Of a stretch of DNA of 64,000 nucleotides, positions 18,291 to 28,517 are shown in pieces; position 1 is the stretch's first letter, and each line of letters starts with the position of its first letter. Below the pieces are notes generated by a model, which ran no database searches, was not told the DNA's origin, and saw only the letters and a program-made list of their open reading frames with translations. This stretch comes from Paenibacillus phytorum (GTDB lineage Bacteria; Bacillota; Bacilli; Paenibacillales; NBRC-103111), in NCBI RefSeq assembly GCF_013141715.1, contig NZ_WHOA01000249.1, positions 1-64,000 of the forward strand, written 5' to 3'. A program made the translations under genes and the position numbers.

Positions 18291-18932
18291 CTATTTGATT
18301 TTAGTCTGCAGCAGTTCGATAAGCTGCTTGCCGGGATCTCTCATTTCGCCGCCAGCTGGACGATTTCCGTTGCCATTCTTACCGCCTGTTCGATCGGTTG
18401 CATTAGCCTTTGGTTGTGCAGAAGCATCTGGTTTATTTTCTGTATTTCCAGATTCGCCATTTCGGTTACCCTTGCCACTGCCGGTGTTTCCGTTATTCCC
18501 AGATCCATTTGCACCGCCGTTTCCTCGATTGCTCATGCGCCCAGCTGAATCTTCTATAAATTTCTTCTGAGCATCCGTAAGCTTTTCAAACAGCTTGGTC
18601 TTGTTTTCATCACTAAGTTCAGCTTTTGTAACGATTTCTTGAGCAACGGGCAGCATGGCTTGAGCCTGTTCCTTCGTAATGGTAAGTCCATCAGCTTTGT
18701 CCAGCATGAGCAGCGTCTGGAATGTACTGAACATTTGTCTTTGCGCCGCATTCATGACAGGCCGTTCTTGAGCATTTTGCTTGCTGTCTGCCTGGGGTTG
18801 TCCGTTTTGTTGTTGCTGCTGCGGTTGTGCTGAGGTTGCTGCAGCGGGTTGTGAGGAAGACGCATTCCCACAACCACTCAGTAATACGGGAATAAGGATG
18901 CATAAGCCCGCTATTTTTGTCATTTTCATCAT
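18291..18932 (-). CDS. Low-complexity lipoprotein
   Basis: The 213-residue product has a signal peptide with lipobox LLSGC (Cys21). A Gln/Ala-rich linker is followed by a helical domain (about 60-140: QRMFSTFQTLLMLDKADGLT, ITKEQAQAMLPVAQEI, LTDAQKKFIEDSAGRM), then an Asn/Gly-rich tail (about 140-195) and a short C-terminal helix. It should be anchored to the outer face of the cell membrane. Similar small lipoproteins with a Gly/Asn-rich tail occur widely in Paenibacillus, but no function is known to me. An AGGAGTG site lies about 10 bases before the ATG. Confidence 0.8.
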   Translation of the reverse strand: MMKMTKIAGLCILIPVLLSGCGNASSSQPAAATSAQPQQQQQNGQPQADSKQNAQERPVMNAAQRQMFSTFQTLLMLDKADGLTITKEQAQAMLPVAQEIVTKAELSDENKTKLFEKLTDAQKKFIEDSAGRMSNRGNGGANGSGNNGNTGSGKGNRNGESGNTENKPDASAQPKANATDRTGGKNGNGNRPAGGEMRDPGKQLIELLQTKIK

Positions 18933-19100
18933 TGCTATGTTTCACTCCTATCAATCATCTTCTTCACAATCGTACATGGCAATTATGAAAAATCTGAGAA
19001 GAGAAGCTGAATGATACATAAAAGTTAGCTTAAAATTTGCTGAGGGATAAGATTAAGAAGACGAAATGACACAAAGTTTACAACTAGGGAGGTACTATTT

Positions 19101-19241
19101 ATGCAGGAGCTTGTTGGGGAGTGCAAGGATTGTAAAAAGCCAGTTTTCTGCCATGATGGATTTATTAACGGCGTAGTGTTAGACGATAACACCTTAATAT
19201 GCTTTGAATGTTTCAACGAAGAGAGCGAAATCAGCAGCTAG
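19101..19241 (+). CDS. Small zinc-ribbon-like protein (46 aa)
   Basis: The 46-residue frame begins MQELVGECKDCKKPVFCHDG and ends in CFECFNEESEISS. Two CxxC pairs (CKDC and CFEC) about 25 residues apart suggest a single zinc ribbon. A strong GGGAGG site lies 8-9 bases before the ATG. It is followed by a hairpin shared with the convergent transporter gene. The function is unknown; such peptides can bind nucleic acids or partner proteins. Confidence 0.7.
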   Translation: MQELVGECKDCKKPVFCHDGFINGVVLDDNTLICFECFNEESEISS

Positions 19242-19247
19242 AAGAAC

Positions 19248-19272
19248 AAAAAAAGAAGCTGCTCAGGCAGCT
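19248..19272 (-). terminator. Terminator of the BASS transporter gene
   Basis: Read on the minus strand, AGCTGC-CTGA-GCAGCT is followed by TTC and a seven-base T-run. It lies 6 bp after the stop of the minus-strand transporter gene. Confidence 0.75.
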
Positions 19273-19278
19273 CCTCAA

Positions 19279-20262
19279 CTAAACTTGTTTAACACCTTTG
19301 ACGGTTAAGTTGGGAATATCACTCTTTAAAGCGTACCGCCTGTTCAGCAGATAACCGAAAAGGGAAGCCAGCGACTGCTGGAATAGCATTCCTAGTACAA
19401 CGGGGACAGCCACAGGAGGCGGGAAGTAGGCAACTGCGAGTACCGCGCCAGCACTAATATTACGCATCCCACTGTTAAACGTAAGTGCTACGACGGCGTC
19501 TCGTTTCAACCGCATGAGCTTGGCGACTAACCATCCTAGGATGTAACCAAGTGAGGCTATGAAGAGTACAAATCCGGCTAAACCTAGTAATTTAGCATTA
19601 AAATCACGTAAATATGGGGCGATTACGGAGCTGTTGATAGCGACAACGATACCCATGGTTATTTTGGAGAAAGGACCTAGACGCCCACTCCATTGTTCTT
19701 TAATTTTGCCGCGTGTACATTGATTCAACAGCATGCCTATGATAGAAGGTAGAACGATCATCAGGAACAGGCCTTTCATCATCGCGAAGGAGTCCATCTG
19801 TACTTTGGTGCCAATTAAAGCAGATAGTGTGTAGGGAACGACAAAGGGTGAAAGAATGGTGTCCATGAGAATAATCGATAACGTGAGCACGATATTTCCA
19901 CGATAAATGGCTACCCAGACGAAGCTTGTAATACCAGTAGGTATGGCTGCTGCTAAGATGAGGCCTGTTATGGTCATGGGCTCATGGCTATATACGACAT
20001 GTCCGAGACCCATCGCAATCAGCGGCATCGCTACATGTAGAAACAACAATGTGGTTATGAGTGGAAGAGGCTGAACGACCACTTTGACGAATTCTTTGAA
20101 GCTGGAGCTTATGCTGCCTGCGAAAGTCATAAAGGCAAACAACCAAGGGGATAAATAGCTGAATCCGGATAAATGACTGCCTAGCAAAACGCCGATGAGA
20201 ACGCTGACTGGTGTGATTAGCGGCAAGATTTTTTCTAATTGACGATTCAATTGGGACAGCAT
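19279..20262 (-). CDS. Bile acid:sodium symporter (BASS) family transporter
   Basis: The 327-residue product has 9-10 hydrophobic segments. It carries the BASS family pattern of two related halves, with Gly/Pro-rich helix breaks (LILAAAIPTGITSFVW in the first half; TFNSGMRNISAGAVLAVAYF in the second, the family's conserved ion-site region). BASS proteins import organic anions with sodium. Bacterial members include pantothenate, pyruvate and 2-keto acid carriers, so the substrate is open. GGAAGGA lies 10 bases before the ATG. It stands immediately upstream of, and divergent from, the thi operon control region. A link to thiamine precursor uptake is possible, but I see no TPP riboswitch on its own leader. 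Confidence 0.85.
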   Translation of the reverse strand: MLSQLNRQLEKILPLITPVSVLIGVLLGSHLSGFSYLSPWLFAFMTFAGSISSSFKEFVKVVVQPLPLITTLLFLHVAMPLIAMGLGHVVYSHEPMTITGLILAAAIPTGITSFVWVAIYRGNIVLTLSIILMDTILSPFVVPYTLSALIGTKVQMDSFAMMKGLFLMIVLPSIIGMLLNQCTRGKIKEQWSGRLGPFSKITMGIVVAINSSVIAPYLRDFNAKLLGLAGFVLFIASLGYILGWLVAKLMRLKRDAVVALTFNSGMRNISAGAVLAVAYFPPPVAVPVVLGMLFQQSLASLFGYLLNRRYALKSDIPNLTVKGVKQV

Positions 20263-20365
20263 TTAGGTGAACATCCTTCCTGCAAACTTCTTAGGCAACA
20301 CTGTCTCCCTATTATAAGAGTTGGTAGGGGGAGTGACTAGATTAAGATGCGGAGAAATTTTTTTA

Positions 20366-20394
20366 TTTCCAAGCGCTGGATGACGTGCTATGAT
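20366..20394 (+). promoter_or_regulatory. Candidate sigma-A promoter of the thi operon
   Basis: TTTCCA (20366-20371) and TATGAT (20389-20394) are separated by 17 bases, about 20 bases before the TPP aptamer begins. The -35 matches the consensus at only 4 of 6 positions. Confidence 0.5.
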
Positions 20395-20411
20395 ATTTAA
20401 CAATTACATAA

Positions 20412-20502
20412 GAATGAATCCCTAGGGGCGCCGCAAGGCTGAGACAGAGTAATCTGAACCCTTTGAACCTGAACTGGGTCATACCAGCGGAGGAAAGTGG
20501 AA
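20412..20502 (+). promoter_or_regulatory. TPP riboswitch (THI element)
   Basis: The conserved aptamer blocks are all present: CTAGGGGCGCC, GGCTGAGA, an ACCCTTTGAACCTGAACTGG-type segment, TCATACCAGCGGAGG and GAAAGTGG. It stands before the thi operon and is followed 50 nt later by a terminator hairpin. The final GAAAGTGG of the aptamer is complementary to the 5' arm of that terminator (CCACTTTTC), so an antiterminator can form when TPP is absent. Binding of TPP should favour termination and reduce expression of tenI-thiO-thiS-thiG and perhaps the genes beyond. Confidence 0.95.
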
Positions 20503-20551
20503 CGATCATTGGAGCCCCATCTTTGCATGTTTATTAGGCGGCGCAACCTAC

Positions 20552-20583
20552 AACCACTTTTCTTTGGAAAAGTGGTTTTTTTC
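20552..20583 (+). terminator. Riboswitch-controlled terminator
   Basis: AACCACTTTTC pairs with GAAAAGTGGTT, followed by a T-run. The 5' arm can alternatively pair with the 3' end of the TPP aptamer, the expected transcription-attenuation switch. Confidence 0.9.
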
Positions 20584-20683
20584 ATGCCTGAAAATAAGTT
20601 TTTAGGGGTGAAATTGATTTAATTCTTACATATTGGGCGGGACCCAAGAGATGAGATTTTATATGGATTATAGCGGTATAGCG

Positions 20684-20745
20684 ATGTTTTTCAGCGCTAA
20701 AGTATATGCCTAGAGGAAAAGTGTCTCCGTAGCGGCGAAAAACAT
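20684..20745 (+). other. Unassigned structured leader between riboswitch and tenI
   Basis: In the 263-nt stretch 20584-20846, the arm 20684-20698 (ATGTTTTTCAGCGCT) pairs with 20731-20745 (AGCGGCGAAAAACAT) in a 13-bp stem broken by a 2x2 internal loop, closing a 32-nt loop. There is no T-run directly after it, and no open frame. I could not match it to a riboswitch class I know. Confidence 0.5.
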
Positions 20746-20846
20746 GCTTAAAACCTGAACGTACAGCTGGATAAGGAAAATTCTGTTTTTGTTTTGTTGT
20801 TTTTTATGTTTTAAAGCAAAGAGCAGGAAGGGAGTTGAGCCTCAAT

Positions 20847-21467
20847 ATGTCAGGATATGAACTGCATGTCATTTCCAATGGCAAGTTATCTTGGACGGAG
20901 TTGGCGGCGGTTGTAGCAAAGATTTACCCCTATGTTACGGCCATTCATATACGTGAAAAAAAGAAATCGTTAGATGAGATCTTCCTAGGTGTACAATTTT
21001 TGATCGAATCAGGTATTCCGTCGAAAAGCCTTTATATTAATGGTTACCCGTCCATTGTCACGGCTGCGGCTTTAGGCGGATTACAACTCCAGGGCAGCAC
21101 CCCGCCGCTTTCAACCCTAAAAGAATTCTGTCAGGGAGTGCAGAGGACTGGCGTATCGATACATAGTGCGGAGGAAGCTAAGCAGCGAGAGCGGGAGGGT
21201 GCGGATTATGTGATGTTTGGTCATATTTTTGCTACGAATTCTAAGCTGGGTATCCCACCTCGGGGGTTGGAGTCGCTCAGAGATGTGGCAGCCCAAGTAT
21301 CAATTCCGATTATTGCGATCGGAGGCATGAGACCTGAACGCGTAAGTTCAGTTTTGGAGGCGGGAGCTTCCGGTATAGCTGTGATGAGTGGGATATGGGA
21401 AGCGGAAGATCCGGTGGAAGCAGTGAAGGCTTACGCCAACGAGCTAGAGCGAAAGGAGGTGGGATAA
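20847..21467 (+). CDS. tenI: Thiazole tautomerase TenI
   Basis: The 206-residue TIM-barrel product belongs to the ThiE/TenI family. The segment YVMFGHIFATNSKLGIPPRG matches TenI (a His-containing GH(V/I)F loop), whereas ThiE carries the GVGP-type loop seen in the separate thiE of this operon. TenI converts the ThiG product to the aromatic thiazole carboxylate phosphate tautomer used by ThiE. The ATG at 20847 lies about 12 bases after GGGAG; a TTG at 20835 is the alternative but sits too close to the site. It is first in the operon, and its stop abuts the thiO ATG. Confidence 0.88.
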   Translation: MSGYELHVISNGKLSWTELAAVVAKIYPYVTAIHIREKKKSLDEIFLGVQFLIESGIPSKSLYINGYPSIVTAAALGGLQLQGSTPPLSTLKEFCQGVQRTGVSIHSAEEAKQREREGADYVMFGHIFATNSKLGIPPRGLESLRDVAAQVSIPIIAIGGMRPERVSSVLEAGASGIAVMSGIWEAEDPVEAVKAYANELERKEVG

Positions 21468-22760
21468 ATGAAACATATGAACGATGTGATCATCGTCGGC
21501 GGCGGAGTTATTGGCTCTTCAATCGCCTATAACTTGGCAAAGCGAGGCCAGTCGGTCATGCTCCTCGAGCGCGGGAGGCTTGGCATGGAAGCCTCGGCGG
21601 CGGCGGCGGGCATGCTCGGAGCACAATCCGAGATGGAGGATACGGGCCCGCTTTTCCAATGGGCCCGACAAAGCCGAGCGATGTTCCCTCAGCTGAGCGA
21701 GGACTTGAATGCTCTCACGGGCATCGACATCGGTCTCGTCCGTGAAGGTCTGCTGAACGTGGCGCTCAGCGACGTTCAAGAGCAGGAGTTGCGCGCGAGG
21801 GAGAAGCTCCAACGCGCAGCGGGCGAGCAGGCGGAGTGGCTGAGCGCAGCTGCAGCCGCCAAGCTCGAGCCCGCCTTGAGCGGGGCGACGCGCGGAGCCT
21901 TATACCTGCAGGGCGATGGGCAGGTAGAGGCGCCGCTGCTGGCGGCAGCATTCGCGCAGGCAGCCCGGGTGCTGGGGGCGAAGGTGCAAGAATTCGCCCA
22001 GGTACAAGGGCTGCTGACGGAGCGAGGCCGAGCCGTCGGGGTTATGACGAGCGAGGGTCCGCTCTACAGCGACCACGTCGTTGTGGCGGCTGGCACGTGG
22101 AGCGGACAGCTAATGGCAGGTATCGGCGTCGACCTGCCGATGTATCCCGTGAAGGGCGAGTGCTTCTCTGTCCTTACGACGAAGCCGTTGCTGAGGAAGA
22201 CCCTGTTCACGACAGGGTGTTATATCGTCCCGAAAGCCGGAGGACGACTGCTGGTCGGCGCGACGGTAGTGCCGAACAGCTACGACCGCAAGGTGTCGCT
22301 GGCTGGGCTGGCCGAGCTGATGGATCGCGCGAGGCTGCTCATGCCCGCGCTTGGCGAAGCCGAGTGGGAGAAAGCTTGGTCGGGTCTGCGACCGCAGACG
22401 ACAGACGGGCTGCCGTACATCGGCAAAGTGCCGGCGTACGATGGTTTATATGCTGCATGCGGGCATTACCGCAATGGGATTTTACTTAGTCCGGTCACCG
22501 GGAAGGTGATCGCGGATTTTGTTTTAGGCGGGGGAGAGGATTCTTTTCAGCCTGAGCTGGAGCTGGGATTGGAGATAGGATCAGGGACAGGATCCGAGGC
22601 AGAAACACAGTCAGGATCACAGACCTTTTCGGCTATGGAATCGTTGCTCGATGCTTTTAGTCCTGATCTATCTGGGGAATCGAAGCGGATTGGGCGGCGT
22701 GAAGGGAACCTATTTTCAGCTACAGGAAAGGAGCTGCACAGCATTGAAGCTGCACATTAA
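21468..22760 (+). CDS. thiO: Glycine oxidase ThiO
   Basis: The 430-residue FAD-dependent oxidase has an N-terminal dinucleotide-binding motif (VIIVGGGVIGSSIAYNLAKRG) and the D-amino-acid-oxidase-family C-terminal motif GHYRNGILLSPVTGKVIADF. ThiO oxidises glycine to the dehydroglycine needed by ThiG, which replaces the ThiH tyrosine lyase; no thiH is present here. The family usually ends near residue 370. This protein has about 60 extra residues, rich in Ser, Gly and Glu, that run into and overlap thiS by 17 bp. The core (21560-22450) is much more GC-rich than its flanks. Confidence 0.92.
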   Translation: MKHMNDVIIVGGGVIGSSIAYNLAKRGQSVMLLERGRLGMEASAAAAGMLGAQSEMEDTGPLFQWARQSRAMFPQLSEDLNALTGIDIGLVREGLLNVALSDVQEQELRAREKLQRAAGEQAEWLSAAAAAKLEPALSGATRGALYLQGDGQVEAPLLAAAFAQAARVLGAKVQEFAQVQGLLTERGRAVGVMTSEGPLYSDHVVVAAGTWSGQLMAGIGVDLPMYPVKGECFSVLTTKPLLRKTLFTTGCYIVPKAGGRLLVGATVVPNSYDRKVSLAGLAELMDRARLLMPALGEAEWEKAWSGLRPQTTDGLPYIGKVPAYDGLYAACGHYRNGILLSPVTGKVIADFVLGGGEDSFQPELELGLEIGSGTGSEAETQSGSQTFSAMESLLDAFSPDLSGESKRIGRREGNLFSATGKELHSIEAAH

Positions 22761-22947
22761 TGGGCAAAGCGTAGACATTCCAGAATCGATCCGAACCATT
22801 GAAGAGCTGCTCGCGCATTTTGATTTGAGTGAGAAAATGCTCGTCGTGGAACATAACGAAAACATTTTACAAAAAGAAGATCACGCGAAAGTTGAGCTTT
22901 CCGAAGGACATAAAATCGAAATCGTTCATTTTGTTGGAGGGGGATAA
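22744..22947 (+). CDS. thiS: Sulfur carrier protein ThiS
   Basis: The 67-residue ubiquitin-fold protein begins MKLHINGQ and ends in VGGG, the C-terminal Gly tail that carries the thiocarboxylate sulfur to ThiG. The start is the TTG at 22744, with AAAGGAG 10 bases upstream, and it overlaps the end of thiO. No ThiF adenylyltransferase is encoded in the window, so its activation probably relies on a ThiF or MoeB elsewhere. Confidence 0.92.
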   Translation: MKLHINGQSVDIPESIRTIEELLAHFDLSEKMLVVEHNENILQKEDHAKVELSEGHKIEIVHFVGGG

Positions 22948-22952
22948 TTCTT

Positions 22953-23720
22953 ATGTTAAAAATCGGTCCTTACGAGTTTCGTTCACGACTATTGCTAGGC
23001 ACGGGTAAATTTCCGGATTTCAATATTCAGAAGCAGGCGGTTGAGGTTAGTGAATCTCAGATTTTGACGTTTGCGGTGCGTCGTATGAATATTTTTGAAG
23101 CGAGTCAGCCTAATTTCTTGTCGATGCTGGATGTGTCGAAGTTCACCTTACTGCCGAATACGGCAGGCGCCAAAACAGCTGAAGAAGCTGTACGTATCGC
23201 AAGACTAGCGAAGGCTTCCGGACTTTGCCATATGATCAAAGTTGAAGTTATTGGAGACGAGATGACGCTGCTACCTGACCCGGTTGAAACGTTGAAAGCC
23301 TCAGAAATGCTGCTAGAGGAGGGCTTCATCGTACTGCCATACACATCAGATGATGTTCTTTTAGCCAAACGCTTGCAAGCCCTCGGTGTTCATGCCATTA
23401 TGCCTGGCGCATCGCCAATCGGAACAGGTCAAGGCATCATTAACCCGCTGAACCTGAGCTTCATTATTGAGCAAGCTACAGTACCTGTAATCGTCGATGC
23501 CGGCATTGGCGCTCCTTCGGACGCGGCACTTGCTATGGAGATGGGAGCCGATGGTGTGCTGCTTAACACTGCTGTGTCGGGTGCCAAGGATCCGGTCAAA
23601 ATGGCTTACGCCATGAAACTGGCGATTGAAGCCGGACGTGCAGGATTCGAAGCGGGCCGCATTCCGAAGAAGCGGTATGCTTCGGCTAGCAGTCCGATGG
23701 AGGGTTTTAGTCGCGTTTAA
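22953..23720 (+). CDS. thiG: Thiazole synthase ThiG
   Basis: The 255-residue TIM-barrel enzyme is of usual ThiG length. Diagnostic segments are [46 protein letters not shown] (the Schiff-base Lys region), [31 protein letters not shown] and [14 protein letters not shown]. It builds the thiazole phosphate from deoxyxylulose 5-phosphate, dehydroglycine (ThiO) and the ThiS thiocarboxylate. It starts 5 bp after thiS. Confidence 0.96.
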   Translation: MLKIGPYEFRSRLLLGTGKFPDFNIQKQAVEVSESQILTFAVRRMNIFEASQPNFLSMLDVSKFTLLPNTAGAKTAEEAVRIARLAKASGLCHMIKVEVIGDEMTLLPDPVETLKASEMLLEEGFIVLPYTSDDVLLAKRLQALGVHAIMPGASPIGTGQGIINPLNLSFIIEQATVPVIVDAGIGAPSDAALAMEMGADGVLLNTAVSGAKDPVKMAYAMKLAIEAGRAGFEAGRIPKKRYASASSPMEGFSRV

Positions 23721-23734
23721 TTGGGGGAGAGCAA

Positions 23735-24163
23735 AAGTGTGAGTCTGAGAGAGCCGAAAATGACGTCTCGGTAGTGGAATAGTGAATATTCCATCGTGAG
23801 CGGTCGGAAAAAGTTTTCTCGGCTGGTGTGAGTGGATTGAGAGTAAGAATGTGGGACTGAGAAAGCCGGAAATGACGTCTCGGTAGAGATATAGTAGATA
23901 ATCCATGGTGAGCGGTCGGAAAAGGTTTTCTCGGCTGGTGTGAGTGGATTGAGAGTAAGAATGTGGGAATGAGAGGGCCGGAAATGACGTCTCGGTAGAG
24001 GGATAGTGAATACTCCATGGTGAGCGGTCGAAAAAGGTCTTCTCGGCTGGTGTGAGTGGATTGAGAGTAAGAATGTGGGACTGAGAGGGCTGGAATGGAC
24101 GTCTCGGTAGAGGGATAGTGAATATTCCATGGTGAGCGGTCGATAAAGGTCTTCTCGGCTAAT
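23735..24163. repeat. Four 112-bp tandem repeats inside the thi operon
   Basis: GACGTCTCGGTAG (or GACGTCT) recurs at 23762, 23874, 23986 and 24098, an exact 112-bp period. The copies share blocks such as CCATGGTGAGCGGTCG, TTCTCGGCTGGTGTGAGTGG and TTGAGAGTAAGAATGTGGG; the last copy stops after TTCTCGGCT. Since 112 is not a multiple of three, the overlapping minus-strand frames through the region are by-products. It fills almost all of the 516-bp gap between thiG and thiD. Confidence 0.92.
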
Positions 24164-24236
24164 GTTACCGTGCAAAAGCAAAAGTGTGTGTCTGTGAGGC
24201 GGACATGTAGAAGTTGAAGCTGAAAGGGGGAGTAAG

Positions 24237-25186
24237 ATGTCTGTTTACAAAGCATTAACGATTGCGGGCTCGGATAGCGGAGGGGGTGCGGGGATTCAAG
24301 CAGATCTGAAGACGTTCCAAGAGCTGGGCGTCTATGGGATGTCGGTCATTACCGCGGTGACTGCGCAGAATACGCTGGGTGTTCAAGGGGTTTATCCGAT
24401 GAGCGCTGAGGCGATCGAGCAGCAGTTGGCTTCTATCGGGGAAGATCTACCTCCCAATGCGCTCAAAACAGGGATGTTATTCAGTGGTGACATTATACGA
24501 ATCGTAGCGACCGCGATACAAACCTACAAGTGGCAGCGGGTCGTGGTCGACCCTGTGATGATAGCCAAAGGCGGGGCCTCCTTGCTTCAGCAAGAGGCTG
24601 TTGAGGCGATGATCCACTCTTTATTGCCGCTGGCTGATGTGGTTACACCGAACATACCTGAAGCTGAAGCACTTAGCGGTATGCAAATAACAGACAGCGA
24701 GTCGCGTCAGCAGGCTGCGAAGCGGATTCATCTTTACGGCTGCAAGAACGTGATGATTAAAGGCGGTCATGACGTGAATACGGAGCATGCAACTGATTTG
24801 CTGTATGACGGGAAGACATTCACGGAGTTTTCGTCCAGACGTTTGGTTACCAAGCATACGCATGGTACAGGTTGCACGTTTGCTGCGGCGGTCACTTCGG
24901 GACTTGCACAGGGTTTAACGACGAAAGAAGCCATCCAACTGGCAAAAAGATTCATCCAAGCTGCAATTGCGGAGCCGTTACACATTGGCAGCGGTCATGG
25001 TCCTACGAATCATTGGGCTTATCAACGTGGAGTAAGAGCAAGTATTACTCGAACGGTGGCGAATGAGCTTGACAGGACGTCAGTTGGCGGGCAGCTAAAG
25101 AGTGATAGGGCTGTGGACGCTGAAGCTAATGCCGCTGGCTTAGATGACATATTCGTCAACGAGGATGTTCTCATTCGAGGTGTGCG

Positions 25187-25190
<4 letters not shown>
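24237..25190 (+). CDS. thiD: Hydroxymethylpyrimidine/phosphomethylpyrimidine kinase ThiD
   Basis: The 317-residue ribokinase-fold enzyme has ALTIAGSDSGGGAGIQADLK at the N-terminus, GMLFSGDII, VVVDPVMIAKGG, and HGTGCTFAAA with the anion-hole/catalytic region near the end. ThiD phosphorylates HMP and HMP-P. The family usually ends near residue 265-270; here some 45 extra residues without recognised features follow SGHGPTNHWAYQRG. An AAAGGGGGAG site precedes the ATG. Its stop overlaps the thiE start by 4 bases. Confidence 0.94.
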
Positions 25191-27629
<2,439 letters not shown>

Positions 27630-27634
27630 AATAG

Positions 27635-27678
27635 AGGGACGTTTCCACCATTAATGGGTGACAGAAACGTCCCTTTTT
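27635..27678 (+). terminator. Terminator of the thi operon
   Basis: An 11-bp perfect stem, AGGGACGTTTC at 27635-27645 with GAAACGTCCCT at 27664-27674, is followed by TTTT. Confidence 0.92.
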
Positions 27679-27767
27679 GCTACCATAGAGAAAAGCTTAA
27701 CTTCGTTAATCCGTTAAAGCGTTGAAATGGTCAGAAAAGAGGACATTCATGCTTGCTGAGACTGCAA

Positions 27768-27796
27768 TTGACATGAAATCCTTTTCGCATTATGAT
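27768..27796 (+). promoter_or_regulatory. Sigma-A promoter of the regulator-aminopeptidase pair
   Basis: TTGACA (27768-27773) and TATGAT (27791-27796) are separated by exactly 17 bases. The first gene downstream begins at 27909, leaving a leader of about 105 nt. Confidence 0.75.
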
Positions 27797-27908
27797 ACGG
27801 TTAAAAAGATTTGACCGTCGTTTAATTAATCTCATTAAGAGATTAAGAGTTGACCATGAGCGCATGTTTAAGGGCTAGATTGGTACAATAGAGGGAGGTC
27901 GAGTCCAG

Positions 27909-28514
27909 ATGAAGCTGCAACCAGTTTATATTATTGAAGAACTTGAGCAATTAAAAACGATAAGCGATCCACTACGCGCTAAGGTGTTACTTTATTTAAT
28001 AGAGAAAGCTTACACCGGTCAGCAAATAGCTAAAATGCTGGGAATGGCACGTGCAAAAGTGCATTATCATTTGAACGAACTTGAGAAGCATGGTTTAATT
28101 TCGGTCGTTCGTACGGAACTCAAGAATGGTATTTTGCAAAAGTTTTATCGTGCAATAGCCCGCGGCTTCGTCCCTAGTGAAAAACTGCTGCCTTACGTCT
28201 CAGAGGTAGAGAATTACTATCGCGAGAGGACGCTTAGCGTACTTGGACGTGCCAGACGCAGAGCGATTAATGCCCCTGAAGAGGCGTTTCAAATTCCTTC
28301 TTCTGATCGTACCCAATGGCCGATTATCATGACCCAGGTCGAAGTCAAAATGAGCAAAGAGAAATATGCAGAATGGCTGAGAAAGTTTCGTGCTCTTATC
28401 TTTGAGCTCGATGCATCGCAGGAAGAAAATGGGGAGTGGTTTTATTTGACTACGGTCGGCTTTCAAACGAATGAGCCGAATTTTGACCCTGTTATAGAAG
28501 AAGAGGAGAGATAA
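27909..28514 (+). CDS. ArsR-like winged-helix transcription regulator
   Basis: The 201-residue product has an N-terminal winged helix (about 10-80: LKTISDPLRAKVLLYLIE, YTGQQIAKMLGMARAKVHYH, LNELEKHGLISVV), like ArsR/HTH_20 family repressors. The C-terminal half (100-200) has no recognised ligand domain and lacks an obvious metal-binding Cys pair. It starts 3 bp before the aminopeptidase gene and probably regulates it or the pair's own promoter. Confidence 0.85.
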   Translation: MKLQPVYIIEELEQLKTISDPLRAKVLLYLIEKAYTGQQIAKMLGMARAKVHYHLNELEKHGLISVVRTELKNGILQKFYRAIARGFVPSEKLLPYVSEVENYYRERTLSVLGRARRRAINAPEEAFQIPSSDRTQWPIIMTQVEVKMSKEKYAEWLRKFRALIFELDASQEENGEWFYLTTVGFQTNEPNFDPVIEEEER

Positions 28515-28517
28515 AGT

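Noticed and set aside
23735-24163. CRISPR array
   Set aside because: The whole 112-bp unit is conserved; there are no unique spacers and no cas genes.
23707-24255. Minus-strand frames of 154 and 182 residues with repeated motifs
   Set aside because: They are by-products of the 112-bp tandem repeat; the period is not a multiple of three and no ribosome binding site is seen.
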